The translations under genes were made by a program, and so were the position numbers. Of a stretch of DNA of 64,000 nucleotides, positions 1 through 9,360 are shown in pieces. Numbering within the stretch: the stretch's first letter is position 1; each line of letters opens with the position of its first letter. Source of the DNA: Flavobacteriaceae bacterium HL-DH10 (GTDB taxonomy: Bacteria > Bacteroidota > Bacteroidia > Flavobacteriales > Flavobacteriaceae); NCBI GenBank assembly GCA_031826515.1, contig CP134536.1, positions 2,610,501 to 2,674,500 of the forward strand, in the 5' to 3' direction. The notes beneath the pieces were generated by a model. It saw only the letters and a list, made by a program, of their open reading frames with translations. It did no database searches and was not told where the DNA came from.

Positions 1-519
1 GCTTCAGAAGGAGTTCAAAATTGGTCAAATTTTGAAATTATTGAAACCTTAAATGAAGATTGGGAGCTTCAGTTTGATGTGGATTTTAACGGTCCTTCTA
101 AACCTATTCAGGTTAATAAATTATTCGATTGGAGTATGTCTGAGAACGACAGCATAAAATATTATTCTGGAACAGTAAGCTACACGAAAATCTTTGAATG
201 GAAAGCAGATACAACTAAAGATTTATGGTTACAAATGGATGAGGTTAATAATCTTGCAAGCATTCAATTAAACGGAAAGGCATGTGGCGTAGTATGGACC
301 TATCCGTTTAGAATAAATATATCTGATGCTATTAGAAAAGGAGACAATATTTTGGAAATTAAAGTAACTAATACATGGGCAAACCGGTTAATTGGTGACC
401 AGAAATTGCCAGAAAAACAACGTTTAACATGGACGACAGCGCCTTTTAGATTAACAGACGAACCATTGTTGAAAGCAGGTTTGTTAGGTGCGGTAACTAT
501 TATAAAAGAGAATAATTAA
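1..519 (+). CDS. GH106-type alpha-L-rhamnosidase, C-terminal end only (5' truncated by window)
   Basis: The reading frame is open from base 1, so this is the last ~172 residues of a larger protein. What is visible is the terminal jelly-roll (GH2-type sugar-binding-like) module: YYSGTVSYTKIFEW, LNGKACGVVWTYPFRI, VTNTWANRLIGD and a final GLLGAV. This arrangement is characteristic of the C-terminus of GH106 alpha-L-rhamnosidases, where the sequence ends in S/A-GLLGPV. The catalytic barrel lies outside the window, so activity cannot be judged. It sits 4 bases ahead of an acetylesterase gene and is probably the upstream member of the same operon. GH106 enzymes remove terminal L-rhamnose from pectic chains, which fits the locus. 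Other large enzymes with the same C-terminal module are possible but less likely. Confidence 0.7.
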   Translation, partial: ASEGVQNWSNFEIIETLNEDWELQFDVDFNGPSKPIQVNKLFDWSMSENDSIKYYSGTVSYTKIFEWKADTTKDLWLQMDEVNNLASIQLNGKACGVVWTYPFRINISDAIRKGDNILEIKVTNTWANRLIGDQKLPEKQRLTWTTAPFRLTDEPLLKAGLLGAVTIIKENN

Positions 520-523
520 AAAA

Positions 524-1960
524 ATGAAAAAAGGAATTATTACAGCAGTATTATGTTTCATTGGAATTTTCTATATGAATGCGGACATAAAATTACCAGC
601 ATTATTTACCGATAATATGATGCTCCAGCAAAATATGGAAGCTCCAATTTGGGGTTGGGGAAATAAAAATGAAATGTTGCAAATTTCAACTTCATGGAAT
701 TCTAAAACATACGATGTAAAGGTTGATAAAGCTGGAAAGTGGCGAACTAAAATTAATACACCTAATGCTGGTGGAACATATAAAATTACGATTAAACAAG
801 GTTTAGACGTCAAAACGATAAATAATGTGTTAATTGGAGAGGTTTGGTTATGTTCTGGACAATCTAATATGGAAATGCCGTTAAAAGGATTTATGGGGCA
901 ACCTGTAAAAGGAGGCCATGAAGCGGTTGTGCATTCTACTAATAATCAAATTCGATTTATTAGTGTTCCTAGGTCAACAGTTTTAGAGTCAAAAGACGAT
1001 TTTGAAGGAAACTGGAAAGTTGCATCTCCAAGAACTACTGGTGATTTTAGTGCTACAGCATGGTATTTTGGATCGTTAATTCAAGAGGTTTTACAAATTC
1101 CTGTTGGATTAATTGAGGTGTCTTATGGAGGTTCGAATGTAGAAGCTTGGATGAGTGAAGAAATGCTTAAAGACTTTAAGGAAATTACTATTCCAACAAA
1201 GAAAGAAGATTTTAAAGAAGCACCAAATCGCGAACCAACTACCTTATTTAATGGGATGTTATCGCCAGTAATTGGTTATGGTATTAAAGGTGCTATTTGG
1301 TATCAAGGGGAATCGAATCGAGACCGACCATTTCAATATAAGGACTTATTTGAAAAAATGGTTTCTAGTTGGAGAGGGGTATGGAATCAAGGGGAGTTTC
1401 CGTTTTATTTTGTACAAATTGCACCGTTTGATTACACACGCTATCATCCTAATGATTATTTAGAAAAATACAATTCAGCATATTTACGGGAAGCACAATT
1501 AAAAGCTTCTAAAGAAATTCCGAATTCAGGTATGGCGGTTATTATGGATATTGGAGAAAAGGATAATATCCATCCAGTAGATAAGGAAAAAGGAGGAAGC
1601 AGGTTAGCGTATTTAGCATTAGCTAAAACCTATGGTTTTAATGGATTTGAATATGAAAGTCCAGAGTTTAATGCGATGGAAATAAAAGGAAGTAATGTAA
1701 CCATATCGTTTAATAACGTGCCAAATGGCATCACATCTTATGGTAAGGAAGTTACAGGTTTTGAAATTGCAGGAGAAAACAAAGTGTTTTATCCTGCACA
1801 AACTTTTGTTAGAGGTAAATCTGTAGTATTATCTTCTTCAAGAGTTGATAAACCAGTAGCAGTTCGCTATCTCTTCAAAGATTTTACAACAGCTGAATTG
1901 TTTAGTGTTGGTGGTTTACCCATATCGTCTTTCAGAACAGATGATTGGTATAAGGATTAA
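524..1960 (+). CDS. SGNH/SASA-family carbohydrate acetylesterase (sialate O-acetylesterase-like)
   Basis: A 478-residue secreted esterase. Residues 1-20 form a signal peptide. A small beta domain follows, and the SGNH hydrolase fold begins at about residue 105. CSGQSNMEMP carries the nucleophile Ser114. Further on are VSYGGSNVEAW (oxyanion Gly/Asn), GAIWYQGESN and a late DNIHP motif that supplies the catalytic Asp-x-x-His. This is the layout of the SASA (DUF303) domain family, whose members deacetylate sialate, xylan, xyloglucan or pectin. Within a pectin locus the likely job is removing O-acetyl groups from galacturonate, rhamnose or aceric acid so that lyases and glycosidases can act. The acetylated sugar is inferred, not shown. 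It is followed after 20 bases by the DUF5703 protein. Confidence 0.85.
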   Translation: MKKGIITAVLCFIGIFYMNADIKLPALFTDNMMLQQNMEAPIWGWGNKNEMLQISTSWNSKTYDVKVDKAGKWRTKINTPNAGGTYKITIKQGLDVKTINNVLIGEVWLCSGQSNMEMPLKGFMGQPVKGGHEAVVHSTNNQIRFISVPRSTVLESKDDFEGNWKVASPRTTGDFSATAWYFGSLIQEVLQIPVGLIEVSYGGSNVEAWMSEEMLKDFKEITIPTKKEDFKEAPNREPTTLFNGMLSPVIGYGIKGAIWYQGESNRDRPFQYKDLFEKMVSSWRGVWNQGEFPFYFVQIAPFDYTRYHPNDYLEKYNSAYLREAQLKASKEIPNSGMAVIMDIGEKDNIHPVDKEKGGSRLAYLALAKTYGFNGFEYESPEFNAMEIKGSNVTISFNNVPNGITSYGKEVTGFEIAGENKVFYPAQTFVRGKSVVLSSSRVDKPVAVRYLFKDFTTAELFSVGGLPISSFRTDDWYKD

Positions 1961-1980
1961 ATTTTTATTCAAATTATAAA

Positions 1981-4314
1981 ATGAAGTATCTAGTAGTTTT
2001 CATGATTTTTTGTTTTTCACTTTTTTTAGAAGGTCAAACACCTGTACTTGAAGATTATAATCAGGTTTGGACTTCACAAAGTGAAAATGCATCAGAATCC
2101 ATGCCCCTTGGAGGTGGTGATATTGGATTGAACGTTTGGGTTGAAAATGGAAATTTATATTTTTATGTATCACGTAGCGGTACTTTTGATGAGCATAATA
2201 CCTTATTAAAATTAGGTCGTGTAAAAGTGGCATTATCGCCAAATCCGTTTCAAGATAATAATAGATTTCATCAAGAATTAAAATTAAAAGACGGGTATAT
2301 TTTAATCACTCAGAATAATACGGAAATTAAATTATGGGTTGATGTGTATAGTCCTGTAATTCATCTGGATTTAAAAAGTAAATCTCCAATAACTATGAAA
2401 GCGTCTTACGAAAGTTGGCGTTATAAAAATAGAGAAGTAAAAGGGAAGGCTAATAATGCAAATTCATATAAATGGGCTCCTCAAGGAGAGATTTTAACAT
2501 TTAAAGATTCTATTGATTTTGAGAATAATGGAGTGAAGTTTTATCACCAAAACCGAGATCAAACAGTATTTGATGTCGCTGTAAAACAACAAAAAATGGA
2601 ATCGGTTAAAGGCCAAATGATGAATCCAATAAAACATTTAACTTTTGGAGGCATCATGTTAGGTAAAGGCATGAAACCCTCTGGGATGTATAGTGGGATG
2701 TATCAAGATACCGATTTTAAAGGGTTTAGTTTAGAAAGTGTTAAGCCAGCTAAAAAGCATCAGTTAAAACTGTATTTACATACCGATCAAAATGAAAATA
2801 TTAATATTTGGAATGATGGATTACAAAATTTAGTATCATCATATAAATTAAAAGAAAAGAAAGCAAAAAAAGAAACCTTTACTTGGTGGAATCAATTTTG
2901 GGATAGAAGTTTTATTTATACACAAAATAACGATGGTTCTATAAAAGATTCGGTGTATCAAATAGGGCAGAATTATCAGTTATTTCGATATATGTTGGGT
3001 TGTAATGCCTATGGAAAGTATCCAACAAAATTTAATGGTGGTTTGTTTACGGTTGATCCTGTTTATACAAATTCAGATTTAAATTTCACACCCGATTTTA
3101 GAAATTGGGGTGGTGGTACGATGACACAGCAAAACCAACGGTTGGTTTATTTTCCGATGCTTAAAAGCGGTGATTTTGATATGATGAAATCCCAATTGGA
3201 CTATTATTTAAGTCTGCAAAAAAATGCAGAGTTGCGCAGTAAAGTCTATTGGAATCATAAAGGAGCTTCATTTACCGAGCAACTCGAGAATTTTGGTTTG
3301 CCTAATCCCGCAGAATATGACTGGAAGCGACCAGAAGATTACGATCCTGGTATGCAGCATAATGCTTGGTTAGAATACCAGTGGGATACGGTGTTTGAGT
3401 TTTGTAAAATGATGTTGGAACAAAAAGAATATGCTAATTTAAACATTGAAAAATACAATCCGTTTATAATAAGTTGCCTTCGCTTTTTCGACGAGCATTA
3501 TCAATATTTAGCTAAAAAAAGAGGAAGGAAAACTTTAGACGCAAATGGGCATTTGGTACTGTATCCTGGTTCTGCAGTCGAGACTTATAAAATGGCATAT
3601 AATGCAAATAGTACGATTTCTGCTTTAAAAGTAATCTCAGAAAAACTATTAAATGTATCATCAAAAGAATTAAGTATTGAAGATATTAATTATGTAAAAG
3701 CATTTCAAACCAGAATACCGCCTTTAAATTTTAGAGAAATAGACCATCATAAAGTATTAGCACCTGCAAAATCATGGGAACGAATTAACAATACAGAAGC
3801 AGCACAATTATATCCCGTGTTTCCATGGAAGTTATATGGAGTTGGAAAGCCAGATTTAGATGTTGCGCATAACACTTATTTTTTAGATGAAGATGTGTTG
3901 AAATTTAGAAGTCATGTGGGTTGGAAACAAGACAATATTTTTGCTGCACATTTGGGCTTAACCAATGAAGCGGCAAAATACACACTTTTAAAAATGACCA
4001 ATTCAGGAAGACGATTTCCATCCTTTTGCGGGCCAGGTTTCGATTGGGTGCCTGATCATAACTGGGGTGGCTCAGGAATGATTGGTATGCAAGATATGTT
4101 GTTGCAAGAAGTAAATGGAAAAATCCTTTTATTCCCTGCATGGCCAAAAGAATGGAATGTACATTTTAAGTTGCATGCTTCTCAAAATACGGTAGTTGAA
4201 GTCATGCTTAAAAATGGAAAAGTAGATATAATAGAAGTGGTTCCAGAAGAAAGACGAAAAGATATTCAGAATCTTTTGTTATTCACTTTAGATGAAAAAA
4301 TAAATTTAAATTAA
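1981..4314 (+). CDS. DUF5703-domain (alpha/alpha)6 glycosidase, GH95-like fold
   Basis: A 777-residue secreted protein with signal peptide 1-18 (LFLEGQ). The N-terminal part (about 25-270) begins QVWTSQSENASESMPLGGGD and looks like the DUF5703 beta-sandwich seen at the head of GH95-type proteins. The rest is helix-rich with aromatic and Trp-rich motifs typical of six-hairpin glycosidases: WNQFWDRSF, NWGGGTMTQQNQR, AWLEYQWDT, and near the end GFDWVPDHNWGGSG followed by ILLFPAWPKEW. The LLFPAWP ending resembles the LLPALP ending of GH95. No member that I can name fixes the substrate. It abuts the next gene (stop at 4314, next ATG at 4315), so translation is probably coupled. Most likely it is an exo-glycosidase on a pectic side chain, by inference only. 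Confidence 0.7.
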   Translation: MKYLVVFMIFCFSLFLEGQTPVLEDYNQVWTSQSENASESMPLGGGDIGLNVWVENGNLYFYVSRSGTFDEHNTLLKLGRVKVALSPNPFQDNNRFHQELKLKDGYILITQNNTEIKLWVDVYSPVIHLDLKSKSPITMKASYESWRYKNREVKGKANNANSYKWAPQGEILTFKDSIDFENNGVKFYHQNRDQTVFDVAVKQQKMESVKGQMMNPIKHLTFGGIMLGKGMKPSGMYSGMYQDTDFKGFSLESVKPAKKHQLKLYLHTDQNENINIWNDGLQNLVSSYKLKEKKAKKETFTWWNQFWDRSFIYTQNNDGSIKDSVYQIGQNYQLFRYMLGCNAYGKYPTKFNGGLFTVDPVYTNSDLNFTPDFRNWGGGTMTQQNQRLVYFPMLKSGDFDMMKSQLDYYLSLQKNAELRSKVYWNHKGASFTEQLENFGLPNPAEYDWKRPEDYDPGMQHNAWLEYQWDTVFEFCKMMLEQKEYANLNIEKYNPFIISCLRFFDEHYQYLAKKRGRKTLDANGHLVLYPGSAVETYKMAYNANSTISALKVISEKLLNVSSKELSIEDINYVKAFQTRIPPLNFREIDHHKVLAPAKSWERINNTEAAQLYPVFPWKLYGVGKPDLDVAHNTYFLDEDVLKFRSHVGWKQDNIFAAHLGLTNEAAKYTLLKMTNSGRRFPSFCGPGFDWVPDHNWGGSGMIGMQDMLLQEVNGKILLFPAWPKEWNVHFKLHASQNTVVEVMLKNGKVDIIEVVPEERRKDIQNLLLFTLDEKINLN

Positions 4315-6774
4315 ATGAGAATGATTAAAAAGGTATTGAGTTGTTTATTGCTATCAGCAATTTTAATTTTAAATGTGCAATGTCAAGACATCAAACCTGA
4401 AAAACAAATCGTAAAAGTTGATTTTGATTTTTCTGGAAGAAAACTTGAAGAAGTTCATAATCCAACTTATGAATCTTGGGTAATAAACGAACAGAAGGAA
4501 GCAGAGAAATCTTTTGATGGCGTTTCTATAAAGTTGAAAGGCGACTTTACGTCAAAGTGGTTTAAACTAGGAATGAGTGCGCCACATTATGCACAATTAG
4601 TTAGTGATGGTTTATTTTCTGAAGCACCTTTAGAAATGACAATTATTGGATTGAATCCAGGCAAACATTCTTTGCTTACATTTCAAAATACATTCGATAA
4701 AATAGGCGATAAAAAGTATGCGGCTATTCATGTTTATGTGAATGATAAATTAGTTAGAACGGTATCGCAAAGTAATCGTGTATTCGCTAAAATAGCATCT
4801 GAAACTGCTTATTTTGAATTTGAAGCTGAAGAAAATAAAGCCGTTGTTATTCGTTTTGAAATCAATGCAAAATCAGATTCAGAAATTCCTCAAATGATTA
4901 TTAATGGTTTTGAGATTGATACACCAGATTTAAAAAGACAAGCCAATACACCGTTTCCAGAAAATGCCGATGAGCATGTGGTTTTTAGTGATAAATTAGA
5001 ACTTAATTGGGCATCGCCCAAAGGAACTCGTGCGTATCATCTGTATTTTGGGGAAGATAAAAACAATGTAATTAATGCAGATAAAAATACTTCTGAATTT
5101 AAAGGCGAATTAGCCGATAATAAATTTTCTGTTTCAGATTTATATAGCATGAAAACCTATTATTGGAGAGTAGATGCTGTTGATGCTCATGGAAGTATAA
5201 CTCAAGGAAATGTGTGGTCTTTTAAACCTGCACAATTAGCATTTCCAGATGCCGAAGGTTATGGTCGATTTGCTATTGGCGGTCGCGGAGGAAAAGTCAT
5301 TGAAGTTACAAATTTAAATGATGATGGTCCAGGTAGTTTACGTGATGCTGTGAATCAAGATATTGGACCACGAACTATTGTATTCAATGTGTCTGGAAAT
5401 ATAGAATTAAAATCAAGATTGGTAGTTAATCAGCCTTATATAACCATAGCTGGTCAAACGGCTCCAGGAGAAGGTATTACTATTAGCAGAGCTCCAGTTG
5501 GTATTACAGGAGATGATAATATTGTTCAGTTTTTAAGAGTTCGTATTGGATCAGGAACCACATATGATGGTATGGGACTTACAGGTGCTAATTATAGTAT
5601 TATAGATCATTGTTCTATTAGTTGGACTATAGATGAATCCTTTAGTTCACGTGGTGCACATAATATTACATTACAGCGCACCCTAATTTCTGAAGCTTTA
5701 AATGTTGCAGGTCATGATAAATATGAAGAGGGAAAGATGCATGGCTATGCAGCAACTATTGGTGGTGATATTGGTAGTTTTCATCATAATTTATTAGCAC
5801 ACAATTACGGAAGAAATTGGAGTATGGGTGGCGGATTAAATGGTGATGGTTATTACTCTGGTCGATTAGATATACGAAATAATGTGGTTTATAATTGGGG
5901 ACATCGTACAACGGACGGAGGAGCAAATGAAGTTAACTTTGTTAATAATTATTATAAACCTGGAGCTTCTACCGATATTTTCTTTGCATTAACTGCAGAT
6001 CATGAAGGTGTTGGAAAAGGAAGTCAGCGTTATTTTTTTGAAGGTAATGTGATGTCTGGGCATTTTAATGAAACTAATCAAGAATTAGGAAGACGGTCTA
6101 AAATTAAAAACAATGAAATAGTAGATTATGAGACTTTTGTAGAGGATCCGTTTTTTGAATCATATGTTAACACACAGTCTGCAAGGGCAGCTTATAAGAA
6201 TGTGTTGTCTGATGTTGGAGCAAATCAACCCATTATAGATGCACATGATAAACGAATTATTGAAGAAACAATAGCTGGAACTTATAGTTTTAAAGGCAGT
6301 AAAAGCGGATTGGCTGGCATGATAGATACCGTTGAAGATGCTGGAGGTTGGCCAGAATTCTCAAGAGAGACAAGACCTGAAAATTGGGATACGGACCATG
6401 ACGGGTTGCCAAATTGGTGGGAAGATGTGCATGGTTTAAATTTAGAATCACCATCAAATGATTTTTCTGATTCAAATTCTGATTTAGATAATAATGGATA
6501 TACGCAATTAGAAGAATATTTGAATTGGATGGCGCAACCACATTATTTTATTACATTAGATGAGCTGTTAGAAATTTCGATAGCTGATTATTTTAAGGGT
6601 TATGAGAAAAGTCCGGTTTACAGCTTATCTAATGTAAAAAATGGAAATGTTTTATTAAAAAATAAAACAATTCAATTTAAAGCAATTCAAAAAGGATTAG
6701 CGTCTTTTAGAATAACAGTTAAGGATGCCGATGGGGATTCTATGAGTCGAATTATTAATTTATTTGTTAAGTAA
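4315..6774 (+). CDS. PL1-family pectate lyase with N-terminal FN3-like and C-terminal Ca-binding modules
   Basis: An 819-residue lipoprotein: the signal peptide ends LNVQCQD, giving a lipobox Cys. Residues ~30-205 form a beta-rich module of unknown role. About 215-305 looks FN3-like (SDLYSMKTYYWRVDAVD). From about 308 the parallel beta-helix lyase begins with FPDAEGYGRFAIGGRGG, GPGSLRDA, ITIAGQTAPG and DHCSISWT, the standard landmarks of Bacteroidota PL1 pectate lyases. After the helix comes DTDHDGLPNWWED...DSNSDLDNNGY, a thrombospondin-type-3-like calcium motif, and then a beta tail. PL1 cleaves polygalacturonate by beta-elimination with Ca2+. It is longer than the two PL1 genes downstream because of the extra modules. 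It is separated by only 4 bases from the GH127 gene. Confidence 0.85.
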   Translation: MRMIKKVLSCLLLSAILILNVQCQDIKPEKQIVKVDFDFSGRKLEEVHNPTYESWVINEQKEAEKSFDGVSIKLKGDFTSKWFKLGMSAPHYAQLVSDGLFSEAPLEMTIIGLNPGKHSLLTFQNTFDKIGDKKYAAIHVYVNDKLVRTVSQSNRVFAKIASETAYFEFEAEENKAVVIRFEINAKSDSEIPQMIINGFEIDTPDLKRQANTPFPENADEHVVFSDKLELNWASPKGTRAYHLYFGEDKNNVINADKNTSEFKGELADNKFSVSDLYSMKTYYWRVDAVDAHGSITQGNVWSFKPAQLAFPDAEGYGRFAIGGRGGKVIEVTNLNDDGPGSLRDAVNQDIGPRTIVFNVSGNIELKSRLVVNQPYITIAGQTAPGEGITISRAPVGITGDDNIVQFLRVRIGSGTTYDGMGLTGANYSIIDHCSISWTIDESFSSRGAHNITLQRTLISEALNVAGHDKYEEGKMHGYAATIGGDIGSFHHNLLAHNYGRNWSMGGGLNGDGYYSGRLDIRNNVVYNWGHRTTDGGANEVNFVNNYYKPGASTDIFFALTADHEGVGKGSQRYFFEGNVMSGHFNETNQELGRRSKIKNNEIVDYETFVEDPFFESYVNTQSARAAYKNVLSDVGANQPIIDAHDKRIIEETIAGTYSFKGSKSGLAGMIDTVEDAGGWPEFSRETRPENWDTDHDGLPNWWEDVHGLNLESPSNDFSDSNSDLDNNGYTQLEEYLNWMAQPHYFITLDELLEISIADYFKGYEKSPVYSLSNVKNGNVLLKNKTIQFKAIQKGLASFRITVKDADGDSMSRIINLFVK

Positions 6775-6778
6775 ACAC

Positions 6779-8797
6779 ATGATGAAAAGTAAAATTATGT
6801 TAATCTATCTGCTTAGTTTAAGTGTGTTAGTTTATTCTCAAGGAAAAGGCTTAGTCGCAAATGGTAATAGTCCGCATACAAAATTACAAAGTATCAATTT
6901 ACAGGATGTAAAATGGACTAGTGGTTTTTGGAAAGAACAGTTTGATGTTGAAACCCAAAACACATTGCCTTATATGTGGGATTTATATCATAATGACAGC
7001 ATTTCACATGCTTATGCAAATTTTGAAATAGCAGCTGGTTTAATGAAAGGAAAGCATGCAGGGCCTTCTTTTCATGATGGTGATTTTTACAAAATCTTAG
7101 AAGGAATGGCTTCGGCTTATGCCATTACTAAAAATCCAGAGTTAGATATACAAATGGATGAGGCTATTGCTATGTTTAGTAAAGTACAAAGAGCCGATGG
7201 TTATATAAATACACCTGTTTTAATAGAAGAACGTTGGGGCACTTTAGGTCCTGAAGAGCTGAAAAAGCAATTAGGCTTTGAAAAGTATAATATGGGACAT
7301 TTAATGACGTCTGCATGTGTGCATTACAGAGTAACTGGAAAAACAAACTTTTTAGATGTTGCAAAGGGTGTTGCAGAATTTTTATATGATTTTTATAAAA
7401 AAGCATCACCAGAACTCGCTAGAAATGCTATTTGTCCGTCACATTATATGGGTATTATAGAAATGTATCGCACAGTAAAAGATCCAAGATATTTAGAATT
7501 AGCTAATAATTTAATTGATATTAGGGGAACCACGAATGATGGTACAGACGATAACCAAGATAGAATTCCGTTTAGAGACCAAACAAATGCAATGGGACAT
7601 GCCGTAAGAGCTAATTATTTATATGCTGGTATTGCCGATTTATATGCCGAAACAGGGGAAGATAAACTATTAGAAAACCTGAAGTCTATTTGGGATGACG
7701 TCGTTTATAGAAAAATGTATATTACAGGTGGTTGTGGAGCACTATACGATGGTGTTTCGCCAGACGGAACATCTTATGATCCTACCGAAGTACAAAAAAT
7801 ACATCAAGCATATGGTAGACCATTTCAATTGCCAAATGCCACGGCACACACAGAAACCTGTGCTAACATTGGTAATGTATTGTGGAATTGGAGAATGTTA
7901 CAACTTACAGGAGACGCAAAATATACCGATGTTATGGAATTAGCGCTTTATAATAGTGTACTATCTGGTGTAAGTCTTGATGGTACAGCGTTTTGTTATA
8001 ACAACCCTTTAAATGTGTCAGATAAATTACCTTTTAAACAACGTTGGGGTAGTGAACGGGAAGGCTATATAGCATGGTCAAACTGTTGTGCACCTAATGT
8101 AACACGAACTTTAGCTCAGGTTAATAATTATGCCTATAATATTTCAAAAGACGGATTGTATGTTAATTTATATGGAAGTAATCATTTAGTTACTAAAAGT
8201 TTAGAAGGCGATAAGATTGAATTAGAACAAATAACAAATTATCCATGGAATGGTAAAATAGTCTTAAAAGTATTAAAAGCACCAAAAAAGGATTTTTCTA
8301 TATTTTTAAGAATTCCAGGGTGGAGTAAAGAATCAACTATAACTGTAAATAGTAAAATGCTTGATTTAGAAATTGTTTCAGGTAGCTATACAAGAATTAC
8401 AAAAAAATGGAAAAAAGGAGATGTTATAGAGCTTAATATACCAATGCCAGTAGAGCTAATGCAAGGAAATCCTTTAGTAGAAGAAATAAAAAATCAAGTA
8501 GCAGTAAAAAGAGGACCTATTGTTTATTGTTTAGAATCTGATGATATTTCAAAAAAAGCAGAAATTAATAATATTGTGTTAGATATTAATTCAGAATTCA
8601 CTACGAATAAAATTAATATCGCTAATAGAGAGGTTCTAGCTATAAAGGGAAGTGCTTTTGTTGAAAAAGGAAATTGGGATAAAGTATTATACAAACCAAT
8701 ATCTAAAGATAAAGAAACAATTGACATAAATTTAGTACCTTATTACTCATGGGGAAATCGTTCAAAAGGAGAGATGACTGTGTGGATGTCGTATTGA
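6779..8797 (+). CDS. GH127 (DUF1680) glycosidase, beta-L-arabinofuranosidase-type
   Basis: A 672-residue secreted protein counted from ATG 6779. A longer frame from TTG 6764 would overlap the preceding gene and spoil the signal peptide. Signal peptide residues 1-21 end VYSQG. The GH127 zinc-thiolate site is clear: HTETCAN (Glu359, Cys361) and SNCCAPN (Cys436-Cys437). In this family one Cys of the CC pair is the nucleophile. Characterised GH127 members release beta-L-arabinofuranose, and one RG-II member acts on aceric acid. Either substrate would suit this locus, and sequence alone does not decide. This is the last gene of the first enzyme block; a 563-base non-coding stretch follows and no hairpin terminator was seen after it. 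Confidence 0.88.
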   Translation: MMKSKIMLIYLLSLSVLVYSQGKGLVANGNSPHTKLQSINLQDVKWTSGFWKEQFDVETQNTLPYMWDLYHNDSISHAYANFEIAAGLMKGKHAGPSFHDGDFYKILEGMASAYAITKNPELDIQMDEAIAMFSKVQRADGYINTPVLIEERWGTLGPEELKKQLGFEKYNMGHLMTSACVHYRVTGKTNFLDVAKGVAEFLYDFYKKASPELARNAICPSHYMGIIEMYRTVKDPRYLELANNLIDIRGTTNDGTDDNQDRIPFRDQTNAMGHAVRANYLYAGIADLYAETGEDKLLENLKSIWDDVVYRKMYITGGCGALYDGVSPDGTSYDPTEVQKIHQAYGRPFQLPNATAHTETCANIGNVLWNWRMLQLTGDAKYTDVMELALYNSVLSGVSLDGTAFCYNNPLNVSDKLPFKQRWGSEREGYIAWSNCCAPNVTRTLAQVNNYAYNISKDGLYVNLYGSNHLVTKSLEGDKIELEQITNYPWNGKIVLKVLKAPKKDFSIFLRIPGWSKESTITVNSKMLDLEIVSGSYTRITKKWKKGDVIELNIPMPVELMQGNPLVEEIKNQVAVKRGPIVYCLESDDISKKAEINNIVLDINSEFTTNKINIANREVLAIKGSAFVEKGNWDKVLYKPISKDKETIDINLVPYYSWGNRSKGEMTVWMSY

Positions 8798-9085
8798 TTG
8801 TTCTTTAATAGAAAAAGAATTCCATTAGGGGGCTGCTTTGGGGTTTCCTATGAAATTGTAATTCCCGTGAAATCGATAGGTTTATGAATACATTATTATA
8901 ACATTTAAATAATGAATAAAACGGGAATCTAAATACATGATTTTTATTTCAAATAGTTTTAGAGCAAAAAGGAACTAGCAAACACCTCTATGGCTCTGCA
9001 TCAAGGATAGTTTGTTTTAAGAAGTTTATTGTAACTAAAAAAAATTATTCTCTTATTAAAGATAGTATTAAGTGTTGGATGCAAA

Positions 9086-9152
9086 TTTATAAAATTGACC
9101 ACCGTACAAAAATAGCACAGAATTATTGTTAATATCTCAATATTAGCAGAAT
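9086..9152 (+). promoter_or_regulatory. Conserved regulatory motif, copy A (distal), upstream of SusC-1
   Basis: The motif begins TTTATAAAATTG, then nine variable bases, then CAAAAATAGCA, and ends TTAGCAGAAT. It matches copy B (9219) at about 55 of 67 positions by hand alignment. It contains two TAGCA half-sites exactly 31 bases apart (9113 and 9144), about three helical turns, as tandem AraC-type half-sites often are. It lies 275 bases before the SusC-1 start. The regulator is unknown. Confidence 0.6.
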
Positions 9153-9218
9153 ACAATGATTGTTATATAATAATCGTTCATGTTTTTGCGTAAACACATA
9201 AAAAACAAACAAGAGTTG

Positions 9219-9285
9219 TTTATAAAATTGGTCGTTGTCCAAAAATAGCATTGAATTATTATTAAAATATCAAAATTAGCAGAAT
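9219..9285 (+). promoter_or_regulatory. Conserved regulatory motif, copy B (proximal), upstream of SusC-1
   Basis: Second copy of the motif, starting 142 bases before the SusC-1 ATG. TTGGTCGTTGTCCAA is an imperfect palindrome. The TAGCA half-sites at 9246 and 9277 are again 31 bases apart. The copy ahead of the RuBisCO-like gene (58780) matches this one at 28 of the first 32 positions and sits at a similar distance (159 bases) from its start codon. That similarity of sequence and spacing is why I call it regulatory. Confidence 0.65.
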
Positions 9286-9360
9286 TATTGGTAGTGTGCT
9301 TTATCCAGTAATATAATTAAAACTTAAACTAAATATATTAATTAAACTAAACAAACAAGT

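Larger units (their letters stand above)
8798..9360 (+). other. Long leader region ahead of SusC-1, non-coding
   Basis: No convincing gene lies here. The upstream half holds ATTCCCGT at 8861 and its inverse ACGGGAAT at 8921, separated by 52 bases, of unknown meaning. The downstream half holds the two conserved motif copies annotated separately. The last ~70 bases are AT-rich with runs of TTAAACTAAA, typical of a Bacteroidota SusC leader. Confidence 0.7.

Noticed and set aside
79-519. GTG at 79 as the start of a short 146-residue gene
   Set aside because: The frame is open to base 1 and the upstream residues fit the same jelly-roll module, so it is the end of a longer gene cut by the window.
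8950-9130. An open stretch in the SusC-1 leader that reads EQKGTSKHLYGSAS and onward
   Set aside because: No start codon of quality, no family resemblance, and it runs through motif copy A.
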